Source: Streptomyces sp. F63 (GTDB taxonomy: Bacteria > Actinomycetota > Actinomycetes > Streptomycetales > Streptomycetaceae). Taken from it: a stretch of 64,000 bases of DNA. Positions 1 through 8,490 of the stretch are shown one piece after another. The first letter of the stretch is position 1, and the number at the start of each line of letters is the position of its first letter. The translations under genes were made by a program, and so were the position numbers. Below the pieces are notes generated by a model that did not search any database, was not told where the DNA came from, and saw only the letters and a list, made by a program, of their open reading frames with translations. Location: positions 40,154 through 104,153 of the forward strand of contig NZ_JAGPXX010000021.1 of the NCBI RefSeq assembly GCF_018070345.1, given 5' to 3'.

Positions 1-803
1 TCATCGAACGGCCCGAGGAGCTCGCCGACAACTCGTTCGTGCTGTTCCTGCGCCCGTTCGAGGAGGACCGGAAGCTGTACGAGGTGAAGGCGGCCAACAC
101 CAGGAGCCTCCGGGCCCGGTACAGCGCTCCCATCAGCCGCACGTACGAAGAGGAGATCGTCTGGTCCCTCCGCCGCCGGTTCGGCAGGGTGGTGGCGGTC
201 GGCCGGCCCGGAGAGCGACTCCCCCTGCCCGGTGCCCACCGGTTCTACCTCCCGTTGGACGACTGGCAGCCGGTCGTCAGCGACCTGATCGGCCGGGCCC
301 GTCTGGTCGTACTCGTGGCGGGAACGGGACCGGGCACCTTGTGGGAGCTCACCGAGGCGGTCCGCCTGCTGCCACCGGGGCAGCTTCTCCTCCTCGTGTT
401 CGGGGACGAGGCGGCCTACCGCCGGTTCCAGGAGTGCGTGCCGGAGGTTTTCGCCGATCGAGCCGAGGAGCTGCGCCGCGAGGGCGGGGAACCAGTCCCG
501 GCCCCCGCCTTCCCCGATTACCCTCCCTTGTGCGACCCGGCCACGGGCATCACACAGCGCGGGCTGCGGGGCATCATCCACTTCGGCCCGGACTGGACGC
601 CGGCGTTCGTACGGTACGACTTCACCGCCGTCAGAGCCCTCACGCTGACCGGCAAGCTGCTCAAGGCCAAGCGAACCCAGCTGGACCCCGTCCTCCGGCG
701 CACGGAGCAGGGCCTTCCCGAAGCGGTTCCACCCCGGCGTGCCGGCGTGCGATGGCCGGTGCAACGCAGGCGTGACCGCAGGGGAGTTGGGAGGCCGCGA
801 TGA
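1..803 (+). CDS. TIR-like / FLRPF-motif protein, 5' end outside window
   Basis: The reading frame is open from base 3, so the start lies upstream of the window; the GTG at 39 is probably internal. The visible part begins with a beta-strand-like FVLFLRPFEED motif. A Trp-containing segment (LDDWQPVVSDLIGRARLVVLVAG) and a GTLWELTEAVRLL helix follow. This order recalls the small alpha/beta domains of TIR-like and related effector proteins in actinobacteria: strand with FLRPF, a polar helix, a Trp before a helix, then VVL.AG and a WEL motif. That resemblance is inference from pattern only. I see no membrane segment in this part. It ends 85 bases before a small membrane protein gene on the same strand, which suggests a two-gene unit. 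Catalytic residues could not be assigned. Confidence 0.55.
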   Translation, partial: IERPEELADNSFVLFLRPFEEDRKLYEVKAANTRSLRARYSAPISRTYEEEIVWSLRRRFGRVVAVGRPGERLPLPGAHRFYLPLDDWQPVVSDLIGRARLVVLVAGTGPGTLWELTEAVRLLPPGQLLLLVFGDEAAYRRFQECVPEVFADRAEELRREGGEPVPAPAFPDYPPLCDPATGITQRGLRGIIHFGPDWTPAFVRYDFTAVRALTLTGKLLKAKRTQLDPVLRRTEQGLPEAVPPRRAGVRWPVQRRRDRRGVGRPR

Positions 804-888
804 GGAAGCACCCCGTTCCGGCAGCGCGGGGGAACGCCGTACCGCCGAGGACTGGCGGGGGGCGGCGCGGCGCCGGGATGATCGGCGC

Positions 889-1398
889 ATGACCGACATC
901 GGGGAAGCGCTGTGGAACGACTCCGTGGATCCGTCCTCCTACGGGGGCACGGCGAGGGACTACCAGGGTGCCGTGTTCGAGCAGTACCGCCTGTGCGTGG
1001 AGATGGCCGACCGGGTGAGTGCCCGGCGCAGTCTGGCCAACACCTTCTTCCTCTCCCTCAACAGTGTGATCGTCACCGTCCTGACCGCTCTGCTGCGGGA
1101 ACTCCACGGGCGGCTGTCGACCTGGATGATGCTTCCCGGGCTGCTCGTCCTCGTCTCCATGTGCGCGGCCTGGTACGCCATGGTCCGCTCCTACCGCCAG
1201 TTGAACGCGGCCAAGTTCGCGGTCGTCGGCGCGCTGGAGGAACGGCTGCCGGCCTTCGCCTACTCCCGGGCGGAGTGGCGGGCTCTGGGTGAGGGCAAGG
1301 ACTGGCGCCGGTACCTTCCCTTCACCCACATCGAGCAGTGGGTGCCGTTCATCTTCGTCCTCGCCTACCTCACGGGGTTCCTCATCCTGGCCCTGTGA
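889..1398 (+). CDS. small three-helix membrane protein, RipA/SLATT-like
   Basis: A protein of 169 residues beginning MTDIGEALWND. The N-terminal 45 residues are soluble and contain a helix with EQYRLCVEMADRVSARRSLA. Three hydrophobic segments follow at about residues 52-69, 80-99 and 150-168. The layout of an amphipathic entry helix, a Ser-Leu-Asn-rich first membrane helix (TFFLSLNSVI) and a HIEQW motif just before the last helix resembles the RipA-like octameric membrane protein family and the wider SLATT membrane effectors. SLATT proteins are often linked to nucleotide-sensing or TIR-like partners in conflict systems. The ATG at 889 was chosen because upstream in-frame sequence is poor in coding character. 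A 30-codon frame (800-892) overlaps both neighbours by ATGA but is probably chance. Function is inferred. Confidence 0.65.
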   Translation: MTDIGEALWNDSVDPSSYGGTARDYQGAVFEQYRLCVEMADRVSARRSLANTFFLSLNSVIVTVLTALLRELHGRLSTWMMLPGLLVLVSMCAAWYAMVRSYRQLNAAKFAVVGALEERLPAFAYSRAEWRALGEGKDWRRYLPFTHIEQWVPFIFVLAYLTGFLILAL

Positions 1399-1632
1399 CC
1401 GGCGCTCTCACGCGCAAGTCCCGTCCCGCGCCACCCTGTTGGGCAAGCCGGACACCGGCCGCGCGGGGGCGTGTGCCCGTGTCCGGCGGGGTTCGGCCGG
1501 CCATGCGGCAACGCGGAGGAGAGGGGGCGGTTGCGGCCAGGATGCCGCTGGGGGCGGGGTGGGGCCTGACGGGGGGAACGGCGGCCGGTCGGTGATGTGT
1601 CCTCATATCCCGGCTGCGCCGCAAAGATTGGC

Positions 1633-1704
1633 GATTACCGGACAGTGTTAGCCATGTCACACCGCTGAGCGAACACATTGAAATGCGCGCGTCAATCGGT
1701 CAGG
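1633..1704 (+). promoter_or_regulatory. conserved promoter block of first S8 protease
   Basis: This 72-base block recurs almost unchanged at 4216-4285, in front of the second protease gene. Both copies share GATTACCGGAC, GTCACACCGCTGAGCGAAC and an inverted repeat ATTGA-N10-TCAAT (arms at 1677-1681 and 1692-1696). Conservation outside coding sequence indicates a promoter and probably an operator. The rest of the gap from 1399 to 1632 shows no gene. Confidence 0.6.
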
Positions 1705-1810
1705 GTTTCGATCACGCGGAGCGCCGCCGCCCCACGGACCGGACCGGACCGCACCGCGACGTCGCGTCACCCCCACGTCCCCCCACTCAGCGCACGAGGA
1801 GAACCCCTTC

Positions 1811-3025
1811 ATGGCTACTCACCCGCGTTCCGGCAAGCGCCGCCTCACCGTCGCCATCACCGCAGCCGCAGCGGTCGTGGGCACCGCCCTCATGGCCGTC
1901 CCGGCCGGTGCGGCCCCCGTCGAGGGCAAGATCTACGGGGCCGACGCCAAGAGCGCCGTCAATGGCAGCTACGTCGTCCTGCTCAAGGACGGCGCCGCCG
2001 CCAAGACCCTGAAGGCCGGCAGCAAGAAGGACCTCGCGAAGACCTACGGCGGCAAGCTCGACCACAACTACGCAGCCCTGAAGGGTTTCTCCGCCACCGG
2101 CCTCAGCGAGACCGAGGCCAAGCGCCTCGCCGCCGACCCGGCCGTCGACAAGGTCGTCCAGGACCAGAAGTTCACCATCACCGGGACCCAGAACAACCCG
2201 CCGTCCTGGGGCCTGGACCGGATCGACCAGACCGCGACCGCCGGCGACGGCGCGTACACCTACCCGGACAGCGCGGGCCAGGGCGTCACCGCGTACGTCA
2301 TCGACACCGGTGTCCGCGTCACCCACCAGGACTTCGAGGGCCGCGCCAGCCTCGGCTACGACGCCATCGACGGCGACAACTCCGCCACCGACGGCCACGG
2401 CCACGGCACCCACGTGGCGGGCACCATCGCGGGTGCCGCGCACGGCGTCGCCAAGAAGGCGAAGATCGTCGCCGTGCGTGTGCTCGACGACAATGGCTCC
2501 GGCACCACCGCGGGTGTCGTCGCCGGCATCGACTGGGTCGCCCAGAACGCCTCGGGCCCCTCCGTGGCCAACATGAGCCTCGGCGGCGGCGCCGACGCCG
2601 CCCTGGACGCGGCCGTGCGCACCGCCATCTCCTCGGGCGTCACCTTCGCCGTCGCGGCGGGCAACGAGTCCCGGAACGCCTCGACCGGTTCCCCGGCCCG
2701 CGTCACCGAGGCCATCACCGTCGCCTCCAGCACCAGCGGAGACCAGCAGTCCTCCTTCTCCAACTTCGGCAAAGTGGTGGACCTGTACGCGCCGGGCTCC
2801 AGCATCACCTCGACCTGGAACAGCAGCGACAGCTCCACCAACACCATCTCCGGCACGTCCATGGCCACCCCGCATGTCGCGGGCGCCGCGGCCGTCTACC
2901 TGAGCGGCCACACCACCGCCACCCCGGCGCAGGTCGCCTCCGCGCTGACCGGCGGCGCCACCTCGGGTGCCATCAAGAACGCGACCGGCGGCACCCCGAA
3001 CAAGCTGCTGAAGATCGTCGAGTAG
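1811..3025 (+). CDS. secreted S8 serine protease (proteinase K-like), copy 1
   Basis: A 404-residue subtilase precursor. An Arg/Lys-rich start and hydrophobic core with AGAA near residue 35 form a Sec signal peptide. An inhibitor I9-type propeptide follows at about 51-122 (YVVLLKDG to FTITG), then the mature S8 domain from about 131. The catalytic triad is visible: Asp165 in YVIDTG, His198 in GHGHGTHVAG and Ser350 in SGTSMATPH, with oxyanion Asn285 in AAGN. Length and motifs fit extracellular proteinase K/aqualysin-type enzymes without a C-terminal extension. ATG 1811 has a GAGGAG ribosome site in front. A very close paralogue lies at 4379-5602 with the same promoter block. Its role is presumably breakdown of external protein; the substrate is unknown. 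Confidence 0.95.
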   Translation: MATHPRSGKRRLTVAITAAAAVVGTALMAVPAGAAPVEGKIYGADAKSAVNGSYVVLLKDGAAAKTLKAGSKKDLAKTYGGKLDHNYAALKGFSATGLSETEAKRLAADPAVDKVVQDQKFTITGTQNNPPSWGLDRIDQTATAGDGAYTYPDSAGQGVTAYVIDTGVRVTHQDFEGRASLGYDAIDGDNSATDGHGHGTHVAGTIAGAAHGVAKKAKIVAVRVLDDNGSGTTAGVVAGIDWVAQNASGPSVANMSLGGGADAALDAAVRTAISSGVTFAVAAGNESRNASTGSPARVTEAITVASSTSGDQQSSFSNFGKVVDLYAPGSSITSTWNSSDSSTNTISGTSMATPHVAGAAAVYLSGHTTATPAQVASALTGGATSGAIKNATGGTPNKLLKIVE

Positions 3026-3036
3026 TCACACAGGCT

Positions 3037-3062
3037 CCGGCCCGGGTCCGCCCCCGGGCCGG
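3037..3062 (+). terminator. stem-loop terminator after first protease
   Basis: Perfect 10-bp inverted repeat (CCGGCCCGGG at 3037-3046 and its complement at 3053-3062) with a 6-base loop, 11 bases after the protease stop. There is no U tract, as usual in Streptomyces. The remaining gap to 3415 is GC-rich and shows nothing else. Confidence 0.7.
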
Positions 3063-3415
3063 ACGGCGTGCGCACCGCCGGAGCCCGGCCGCCATCCCGC
3101 CCGCGCGGGGAGGCGGCCGGGCTCATGCGCGCGGGGCCGCACGGCACGGGCACGCACGGCACGGGGCCTGCGCGCCCCGGCTGCCCTTCCGTTCGCCCGC
3201 CGCGCCGCATGCCGGGCGCACCGCCGCGCCCCCCCGGCCGCGTCCCCGGCAGGGCGCCACTCCGGGCGCATCCACGGCGGGACGCAAGCCTCGCCATGGA
3301 GGCGGCGGGCGGGAGCCGCGTTGTACGCGGTTCGGGCGGCGCCCCCGGACGCCGCCGGACGCCGCTCCGGGAAAGACGCCCGGTCCCGGCCGCCCGTCCC
3401 GGTACCGTGCCGTCC

Positions 3416-3967
3416 GTGACGACGACATACGCGGCCCTGCTGCGGGGCATCAACGTGGGCGGCAGCAACAAGGTCCCGATGGCCGAACTGCGGTCCGTGC
3501 TGACGGGCCTCGGCTACGAGAACGTCCGCACCCTGCTGCAGAGCGGCAACGCCGTCTTCGCCGCCCCGGACCACCGGGACCCCGGCCGCCTGGCCGCCGA
3601 GATCGAACAGGCCCTCGCCGAGTGGTTCGGCTTCCCGGTCGCCGTCGTCGTCCGCACCGCCGGCGAACTGCGCGCCGCCGTGGAAGCCAACCCCTTCCCG
3701 GACCCGGCCTCGGAACCCGCGAAGCACACGGTCACGTTCCTCTCCGGCCGGGCGGACCCGGAACGGCTGGACGCGGTTGACCCGGCGCTGTACGCCCCCG
3801 ACGAGTACCGCCTGGCCGACGGGGGCCGTGAGCTCTACGCGTATTTCCCGGACGGGCAGGGCCGCAGCAGACTCGCACCGCTCCTGGACCGGAGGAAGCT
3901 GGGCGTCGAGGCGACGACCCGGAACTGGAGCACCGTCACCAAACTGCTGGCGCTCGCGGAGAGCTGA
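3416..3967 (+). CDS. DUF1697 domain protein
   Basis: A 183-residue protein beginning TTTYAALLRGINVGG, the conserved opening of DUF1697 proteins, followed by LQSGNAVF and a LGVEATTRNWSTVTKL segment near the C-terminus. Length matches the family, about 180 residues. The start is set at GTG 3416, because the upstream in-frame extension to 3068 is low-complexity Arg/Pro/Gly and the family begins here. No catalytic activity is established for the family. It sits between the two protease copies on the same strand with its own spacing, so it appears to be a bystander rather than an operon partner. Confidence 0.85.
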   Translation: MTTTYAALLRGINVGGSNKVPMAELRSVLTGLGYENVRTLLQSGNAVFAAPDHRDPGRLAAEIEQALAEWFGFPVAVVVRTAGELRAAVEANPFPDPASEPAKHTVTFLSGRADPERLDAVDPALYAPDEYRLADGGRELYAYFPDGQGRSRLAPLLDRRKLGVEATTRNWSTVTKLLALAES

Positions 3968-4215
3968 CCGGGCGGCCTGCCGCGAACAGTTCCGGCCGAT
4001 TCGGAGGGCAACGGATTCCGCCTCCTCGGCCCGGCCCGCCCCGGAGCCTCCCCGCCCGCTCCGCCGCGCGGACGCCCCAACCCGGCGCGGACGGCGTCCC
4101 GTCGAGGCCGTCCGCGGCCGGGACGGGCGTGTCCGCGGGCCGCACGGATGACGTCGCATCAGCGACCGGCCGCCGTGGGCGATGGCCGGATTCCGCCTGC
4201 CGCGCACATCACCAC

Positions 4216-4285
4216 GATTACCGGACGGTGTAACGCACGTCACACCGCTGAGCGAACGTATTGATATGGGCGCGTCAATCGGTCA
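4216..4285 (+). promoter_or_regulatory. conserved promoter block of second S8 protease
   Basis: Second copy of the block at 1633-1704, with the same GTCACACCGCTGAGCGAAC core and ATTGA-N10-TCAAT inverted repeat (4260-4264 and 4275-4279). The two copies differ at scattered positions, so this is an old duplication under constraint rather than a recent copy. The gap from 3968 to 4215 holds nothing else I can recognise. Confidence 0.6.
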
Positions 4286-4378
4286 CCGTGCTGACCCATC
4301 GGAGCGGGCCTCGACCCCACGGCCCGCCGCGACGTTCCGCCCCCGCACACCCCCACTCAGTGCTCGAGGAGACCCCTC

Positions 4379-5602
4379 ATGGCAACTCGTTCGCGTTCCG
4401 CCCTGCGCACCCGCCTCACCGTCGCCATATCCGCCGCCGCGGCCGTCGTGGGCACCGGCCTCGCGGCCGTCCCCGCCGGTGCCGCCCCCGCCCCGGCCGA
4501 GGGCAAGATCTACGGCGCCGGCGCCAAGACCGCCATCGACGGCAGCTACGTCGTCCTGCTCAAGGACGGCGCCGCCGCCAAGACCCTGAAGGCGACCGGC
4601 AAGAAGGAGCTGGCCACGACCTACGGCGGCAAGCTCGACCACAACTACACCGCCCTGGACGGCTTCTCCGCCACCGGCCTCAGCGAGACCGAGGCCAGAC
4701 GCCTCGCCGCCGACCCGGCCGTCGACAAGGTGGTGCAGAACAAGACCTTCCGCATCACCGGCTCCCAGGCCAACCCGCCGTCCTGGGGCCTGGACCGGAT
4801 CGACCAGACCTCCCGTTCGCGGGACGGCGTCTACAACTACCCGGACAGCGCGGGCGAGGGCGTCACCGTCTACGTCATCGACACCGGTGTGCGCGTCACC
4901 CACCAGGACTTCGGGGGCCGCGCCAGCCTCGGGTACGACGCCATCGACGGCGACAACTCCGCCACCGACGGCCACGGGCACGGGACGCATGTGGCGGGCA
5001 CCGTCGCCGGTGCGGCGCACGGTGTGGCCAAGAAGGCGAAGATCGTCGCCGTGCGCGTGCTCGACAACAACGGCTCCGGCACCACCGCCGGCGTCGTCGC
5101 CGGCATCGACTGGGTCCAGCGGAACGCCTCCGGCCCGTCCGTGGCCAACATGAGCCTCGGCGGCGGCGCCGACGCCGCCCTGGACGCGGCCGTGCGTTCC
5201 GCGATCTCCTCGGGCATCACCTTCGCCGTCGCCGCCGGCAACTCGGCGGCCAACGCCGCCAACTACTCACCGGCGCGGGTCCAGGAGGCGATCACCGTCG
5301 CCGCCAGCACCAGCAGCGACTCGGAGCCGTACTACTCCAACTACGGCAGCGTGGTGGACATCTACGCACCCGGCTCCTCCATCACCTCGGCCTGGCGGAG
5401 CAGCGACACCTCCACCAACACCATCTCCGGCACCTCCATGGCGAGCCCGCACGTCGCGGGTGCCGCCGCCATCTACCTGGGCCGCCACACCAGCGCCACC
5501 CCGTCCCAGGTCGCCAGCGCCCTCACCAGCGGTGCCACCGCCGGTGCCATCACCAACGCCACCGGTTCCACCCCGAACCGGCTGCTGAGGGTCGTCCAGT
5601 AA
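4379..5602 (+). CDS. secreted S8 serine protease (proteinase K-like), copy 2
   Basis: A 407-residue paralogue of the protease at 1811, aligned along its whole length with a three-residue offset. It has a signal peptide to about residue 36, an I9-type propeptide, and a catalytic triad of Asp168 (YVIDTG), His201 (GHGTHVAG) and Ser353 (SGTSMASPH). Asn288 forms the oxyanion hole. Differences cluster in surface stretches such as residues 143-150 and the segment after AAGN (SAANAANYSP against ESRNASTGSP). This suggests shifted specificity or autolysis sites rather than loss of function. ATG 4379 follows a GAGGAG site. Both copies keep intact active sites, so both are probably made and exported. Confidence 0.95.
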   Translation: MATRSRSALRTRLTVAISAAAAVVGTGLAAVPAGAAPAPAEGKIYGAGAKTAIDGSYVVLLKDGAAAKTLKATGKKELATTYGGKLDHNYTALDGFSATGLSETEARRLAADPAVDKVVQNKTFRITGSQANPPSWGLDRIDQTSRSRDGVYNYPDSAGEGVTVYVIDTGVRVTHQDFGGRASLGYDAIDGDNSATDGHGHGTHVAGTVAGAAHGVAKKAKIVAVRVLDNNGSGTTAGVVAGIDWVQRNASGPSVANMSLGGGADAALDAAVRSAISSGITFAVAAGNSAANAANYSPARVQEAITVAASTSSDSEPYYSNYGSVVDIYAPGSSITSAWRSSDTSTNTISGTSMASPHVAGAAAIYLGRHTSATPSQVASALTSGATAGAITNATGSTPNRLLRVVQ

Positions 5603-5622
5603 CCTCGCCCGCCCCCACCCCT

Positions 5623-5649
5623 GCCGGCCCGGGACCCTCCCGGGCCGGC
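5623..5649 (+). terminator. stem-loop terminator after second protease
   Basis: Perfect 12-bp inverted repeat (5623-5634 and 5638-5649) with a 3-base CCC loop, starting 20 bases after the protease stop. It could serve both this gene and the convergent methyltransferase gene. Confidence 0.75.
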
Positions 5650-5810
5650 GCGGCGGGCCGCCGCAGAGCCCGGCCGTCACCTTCTCCCGCGAGGGCCTCT
5701 CTCGCGAGGGCGGCGGCCGGGCTCGCGCCTGCGGGGCGGGAGCGTTCAGGCCGTCGAGCGCCCGGCTCCGGTCACGTCCGCCGGTGATGGCGGGCGCGCG
5801 ATCGCCCGAG

Positions 5811-6455
5811 TCACTGCCCCGCGCGCATCAGGAGGCGCCCCTGGCGGAACCGTTCCCCTTCGCACGGCTCGCGCAGCATTCGGCCGACCTCGGTGAAGCC
5901 CGCCTCACCGGCCAGCTCCGCGAGGCCGTCGACCGGCCATCGGTAGGCCTTCGTCACCTTGTGGTCGAACGCCGTGACCGGCCCGCCCTCCGACTCGAAG
6001 AACCCGAGCAGCAGCGTCCCGCCCGGCGCGAGGACCCGGCGGAACTCGGTGAAGTACGAGGGCACGTCCGCCGGCGGGGCGTGAATGACGGAGTACCAGG
6101 ACACGATGGCGCGCAGCCGGCCGTCGGGCAGGTCCAGGGCGTCCATGGAGCCGAGGTCGAACCGCAGGTCCGGGTGGGCCTCGCGGGCGAGGCCGATCAT
6201 CACCGGCGACAGGTCGACGCCGAAGACGTCCAGCCCCAGATTCCGCAGGTGCGCCGTGAGATGCCCGGGGCCGCATCCCAGCTCGGCGACGGGCCCGGAG
6301 CCGGCGGCCCGCACCATCTCGGCGAACGCGGCGAGCATCGCACGGTCCAGCGGCTGGGCGTCGAGCGCGTCGCGGAAGAGCTCGGCATAGAGGGCGGCGA
6401 CGGCATCGTAGGCGTCGGCTGTCGCACGGTGGGATGAGGAAAGCTCGGTGGTCAC
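5811..6455 (-). CDS. class I SAM-dependent methyltransferase
   Basis: A 214-residue protein with the Rossmann-type SAM-binding pattern: motif I VAELGCGPGH near residue 57, an acidic end to strand 2 (VFGVDLSP), the DALDLPDG region, and a post-motif block RVLAPGGTLLLGFFES. It resembles the ubiE/Methyltransf_25 group that acts on small molecules, but no residue shows the substrate. It starts at GTG 6455. It lies 81 bases from the upstream GNAT gene on the same strand, so the two may be co-transcribed. A housekeeping or accessory role cannot be told apart from sequence. Confidence 0.88.
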   Translation of the reverse strand: MTTELSSSHRATADAYDAVAALYAELFRDALDAQPLDRAMLAAFAEMVRAAGSGPVAELGCGPGHLTAHLRNLGLDVFGVDLSPVMIGLAREAHPDLRFDLGSMDALDLPDGRLRAIVSWYSVIHAPPADVPSYFTEFRRVLAPGGTLLLGFFESEGGPVTAFDHKVTKAYRWPVDGLAELAGEAGFTEVGRMLREPCEGERFRQGRLLMRAGQ

Positions 6456-6536
6456 AGGCGAGGACCCTAGAGCGTTCCCGGTTCCGGTGACCGGCTTTCG
6501 GCCGAACCGGAGAGCGCACGCCCGGGCCGCCGCCCG

Positions 6537-7307
6537 TCAGGGCCGGAAGACGTACGGGGTGGTGGTGCTCAGGGCCGTGAAGCCGAGGCGCCGCAGGATC
6601 GGACGGCTCTCGTCGGAGGCGTCCACCTGGAGGTAGCGGTAGCCGCGTTCGGCGGCGATCCGGGCGCGGTGCGCGACCAAGGCCCGGTAGACGCCCCGGC
6701 CCCGCCAGGCGGGCAGGGTGCCGCCGCCCCACAGCCCCGCGAAATCCGTGCCCGGGTACAGCTCCAGCCGGGCCGATGAGACGGGCAGGTCACCGGCCAT
6801 GACGATGGTCATCACCACGGTCTCCGGCCGTTCCAGCTGTGCGATCAGGTAAGGCCGCAGCGACCGGCCCGGCCCGAACACCTCTTCGTGGACCCGCACC
6901 ATCAGCTCCACCCCGGCCGGGTCGGTCACCGGCCGCAGGGCAAGCCCCTCGGGCAGTTCGACGGCGGTGCTCAACTCCTGTGCCGGGGCGACCATCAGGG
7001 TCTCCTCCGGCTCGGGCACCAGCCCAGCCGCCCGCAGCCGCTCGCCCAGATCGGCGGGCCGGTCGTGGCTGTACAGCTTCCACTCGAACTCCTGCCCGAG
7101 CGAGGCGAAATACCGCACCTGCTCGGCGATGGCCGCCTCGGCGGAGCCGGCGCCGAGGTCCGACCAGAGCACGCAGTTCCAGGCCCCTTCCGCCCCGAGC
7201 TGCCGCACCACGCCACCCGTCCGCTCGACCCGGGCCCCGGGGGAGTCGGCGGGCGCGCCTCGGCGCATCTGGTCGTCGTAGAGGGCGAGTACCGCGTCGC
7301 TGTCCAT
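6537..7307 (-). CDS. GNAT family N-acetyltransferase
   Basis: A 256-residue protein. The C-terminal half carries the acetyl-CoA-binding pattern of GNAT enzymes: a strand ending in SSARLELYPG, then LPAWRGRGVYRALVAHRARIAAERGYRYLQVDAS, in which RGRGVY is the pyrophosphate-binding turn. The N-terminal half (LALYDDQMRRGA) is typical of the two-domain GNAT proteins common in Streptomyces. ATG 7307 is preferred over GTG 7313 because GGGA lies 7 bases upstream of it. The substrate is unknown. Confidence 0.85.
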   Translation of the reverse strand: MDSDAVLALYDDQMRRGAPADSPGARVERTGGVVRQLGAEGAWNCVLWSDLGAGSAEAAIAEQVRYFASLGQEFEWKLYSHDRPADLGERLRAAGLVPEPEETLMVAPAQELSTAVELPEGLALRPVTDPAGVELMVRVHEEVFGPGRSLRPYLIAQLERPETVVMTIVMAGDLPVSSARLELYPGTDFAGLWGGGTLPAWRGRGVYRALVAHRARIAAERGYRYLQVDASDESRPILRRLGFTALSTTTPYVFRP

Positions 7308-7447
7308 CCGCACATCCCAGCACCGTGCGGCCGAGCGGCCAAGTCAATATCGACGGGGCCGTGCTCCGCCCGGTCACGGTGCGTGGGGGGCAGCTCTCTC
7401 CGGCTCAGTCGCCGGGTTCCGCCGCGGCGAGGAGTGTCCAAGCCCCC

Positions 7448-8140
7448 TCAGTAGCCGGGCGCTGCCGCGTCGAGGAGGATCCGGGCCAGTGCGCGCGGCT
7501 GGGAGAACATGGGCCAGTGGCCGGTGTCCATCGTGACCAGCCGCCACCGGTCGCTCTTCAGCAGCTCGGCCACGTCGGGGCTCGGCTCGGGCCAGTCGAG
7601 CAGACACTTGATGTACGTCGCCGGCAGCTCGCCCAGCGGGCGGGTCAGCACCGCCGGTTCGGTGAGCGTGGCGCCCGGGTGCGGGGTCCCCTCGGCTGTG
7701 ATGCGGGCGATCTGCTCGGCGCTGAGCCCCTGGTCCGCGAACTCGTCCGCGCCTGGTACCGGCCAGAAGCCCCCGTTCGCGGCGATCGCCGCCCTGCCGT
7801 CGGACCGAGGGGAGAAGAACGACTCGCCGTCGGCTGGAACATTGGAGTCCACGAAGACCACCCGGGCCAGCCGGTCCCCGATCCGTTCGGCGGCCTGGCC
7901 GACCGGGATGCCCGAGTAGCTGTGCCCGATCAGCACGACATCGCGCAGATCCCGGCCCTCGATCTCCCCGACGATGTCCTGGACGTGCGTCTGCTGCCCG
8001 GCGGGCACGTCCTTCTTCTCGGCGAGGCCGGACAGCGTCAGGGCGTGCACGCCGTGCCCGGCCGCCCGCAGTTCCGGGACCACGTCGTCCCACGCCCACG
8101 CTCCGAGCCACGCGCCTGCCGTCAGTACGTATTCAGTCAT
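7448..8140 (-). CDS. alpha/beta hydrolase
   Basis: A 230-residue alpha/beta hydrolase. The nucleophile elbow is GHSYSG with Ser74, and a C-terminal TGHWPMF places the catalytic His at 208. The opening YVLTAGAWLGAWAWDDVVPEL carries the oxyanion-side motif of small esterase/hydroxynitrile-lyase-like hydrolases. The start at ATG 8140 gives the usual family length of about 230; an upstream extension to 8236 has no homologous character and runs through the neighbouring pseudogene. The gene ends before the GNAT gene on the same strand. The physiological substrate is not visible. Confidence 0.88.
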   Translation of the reverse strand: MTEYVLTAGAWLGAWAWDDVVPELRAAGHGVHALTLSGLAEKKDVPAGQQTHVQDIVGEIEGRDLRDVVLIGHSYSGIPVGQAAERIGDRLARVVFVDSNVPADGESFFSPRSDGRAAIAANGGFWPVPGADEFADQGLSAEQIARITAEGTPHPGATLTEPAVLTRPLGELPATYIKCLLDWPEPSPDVAELLKSDRWRLVTMDTGHWPMFSQPRALARILLDAAAPGY

Positions 8141-8202
8141 GGGGGCACCGTAGGGGGAGAGTCTGACAATCGCCGTCCCGAACCAAGTGCGGGCCCCGGC
8201 CC

Positions 8203-8490
8203 CCAGCTCGACACGGTTCAGATCGACACGACCCATGGTGGTGAACTCATCGATGTCACGGCAGAGTTGGAGGTCTACCGCTTGGTCCTGGACCGGATGC
8301 AGGAGGTAGCCCTGTCAACGAAGCAGTCGCGAGACCTTATTCATTCGATCAGCTCACGCCGGACGGGACTGTTCGCCTGCGTGAGAGCGATCAGCCCGAT
8401 ACCGTCCTGGCCACCACTCCGGCGGCACTCGGTGGGCTCATACGAGCCGTAAAGGCAGGAGAGTTCACTGTTGCGCCGTCAGCGCCGTGA
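8203..8490 (+). pseudogene. remnant of HTH/DUF5753 regulator fused to broken DUF397 gene
   Basis: Two recognisable fragments sit end to end in different frames. From about 8203 to 8343 the frame reads QLDTVQIDT... and EVYRLVLDRMQEVALST, which matches the C-terminal end of DUF5753, the domain attached to XRE-type HTH regulators in Streptomyces. From about 8355 to the stop at 8490 another frame reads DGTVRLRESDQPDTVL and GGLIRAVKAGEF, the C-terminal half of a DUF397 protein. There is no HTH, no start and no intact domain. A deletion that joined the two genes is the simplest explanation. The AT content is slightly higher than in neighbouring genes. The intact DUF397 gene begins at the last bases of this remnant. 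Confidence 0.7.

Noticed and set aside
800..892. 30-codon frame overlapping both the TIR-like and the membrane protein genes by ATGA
   Set aside because: No ribosome site or family match, and low-complexity composition; the double overlap is probably chance.
3068..3415. N-terminal extension of the DUF1697 gene by 116 residues
   Set aside because: The extension is Arg/Pro/Gly low-complexity and the family begins at GTG 3416.
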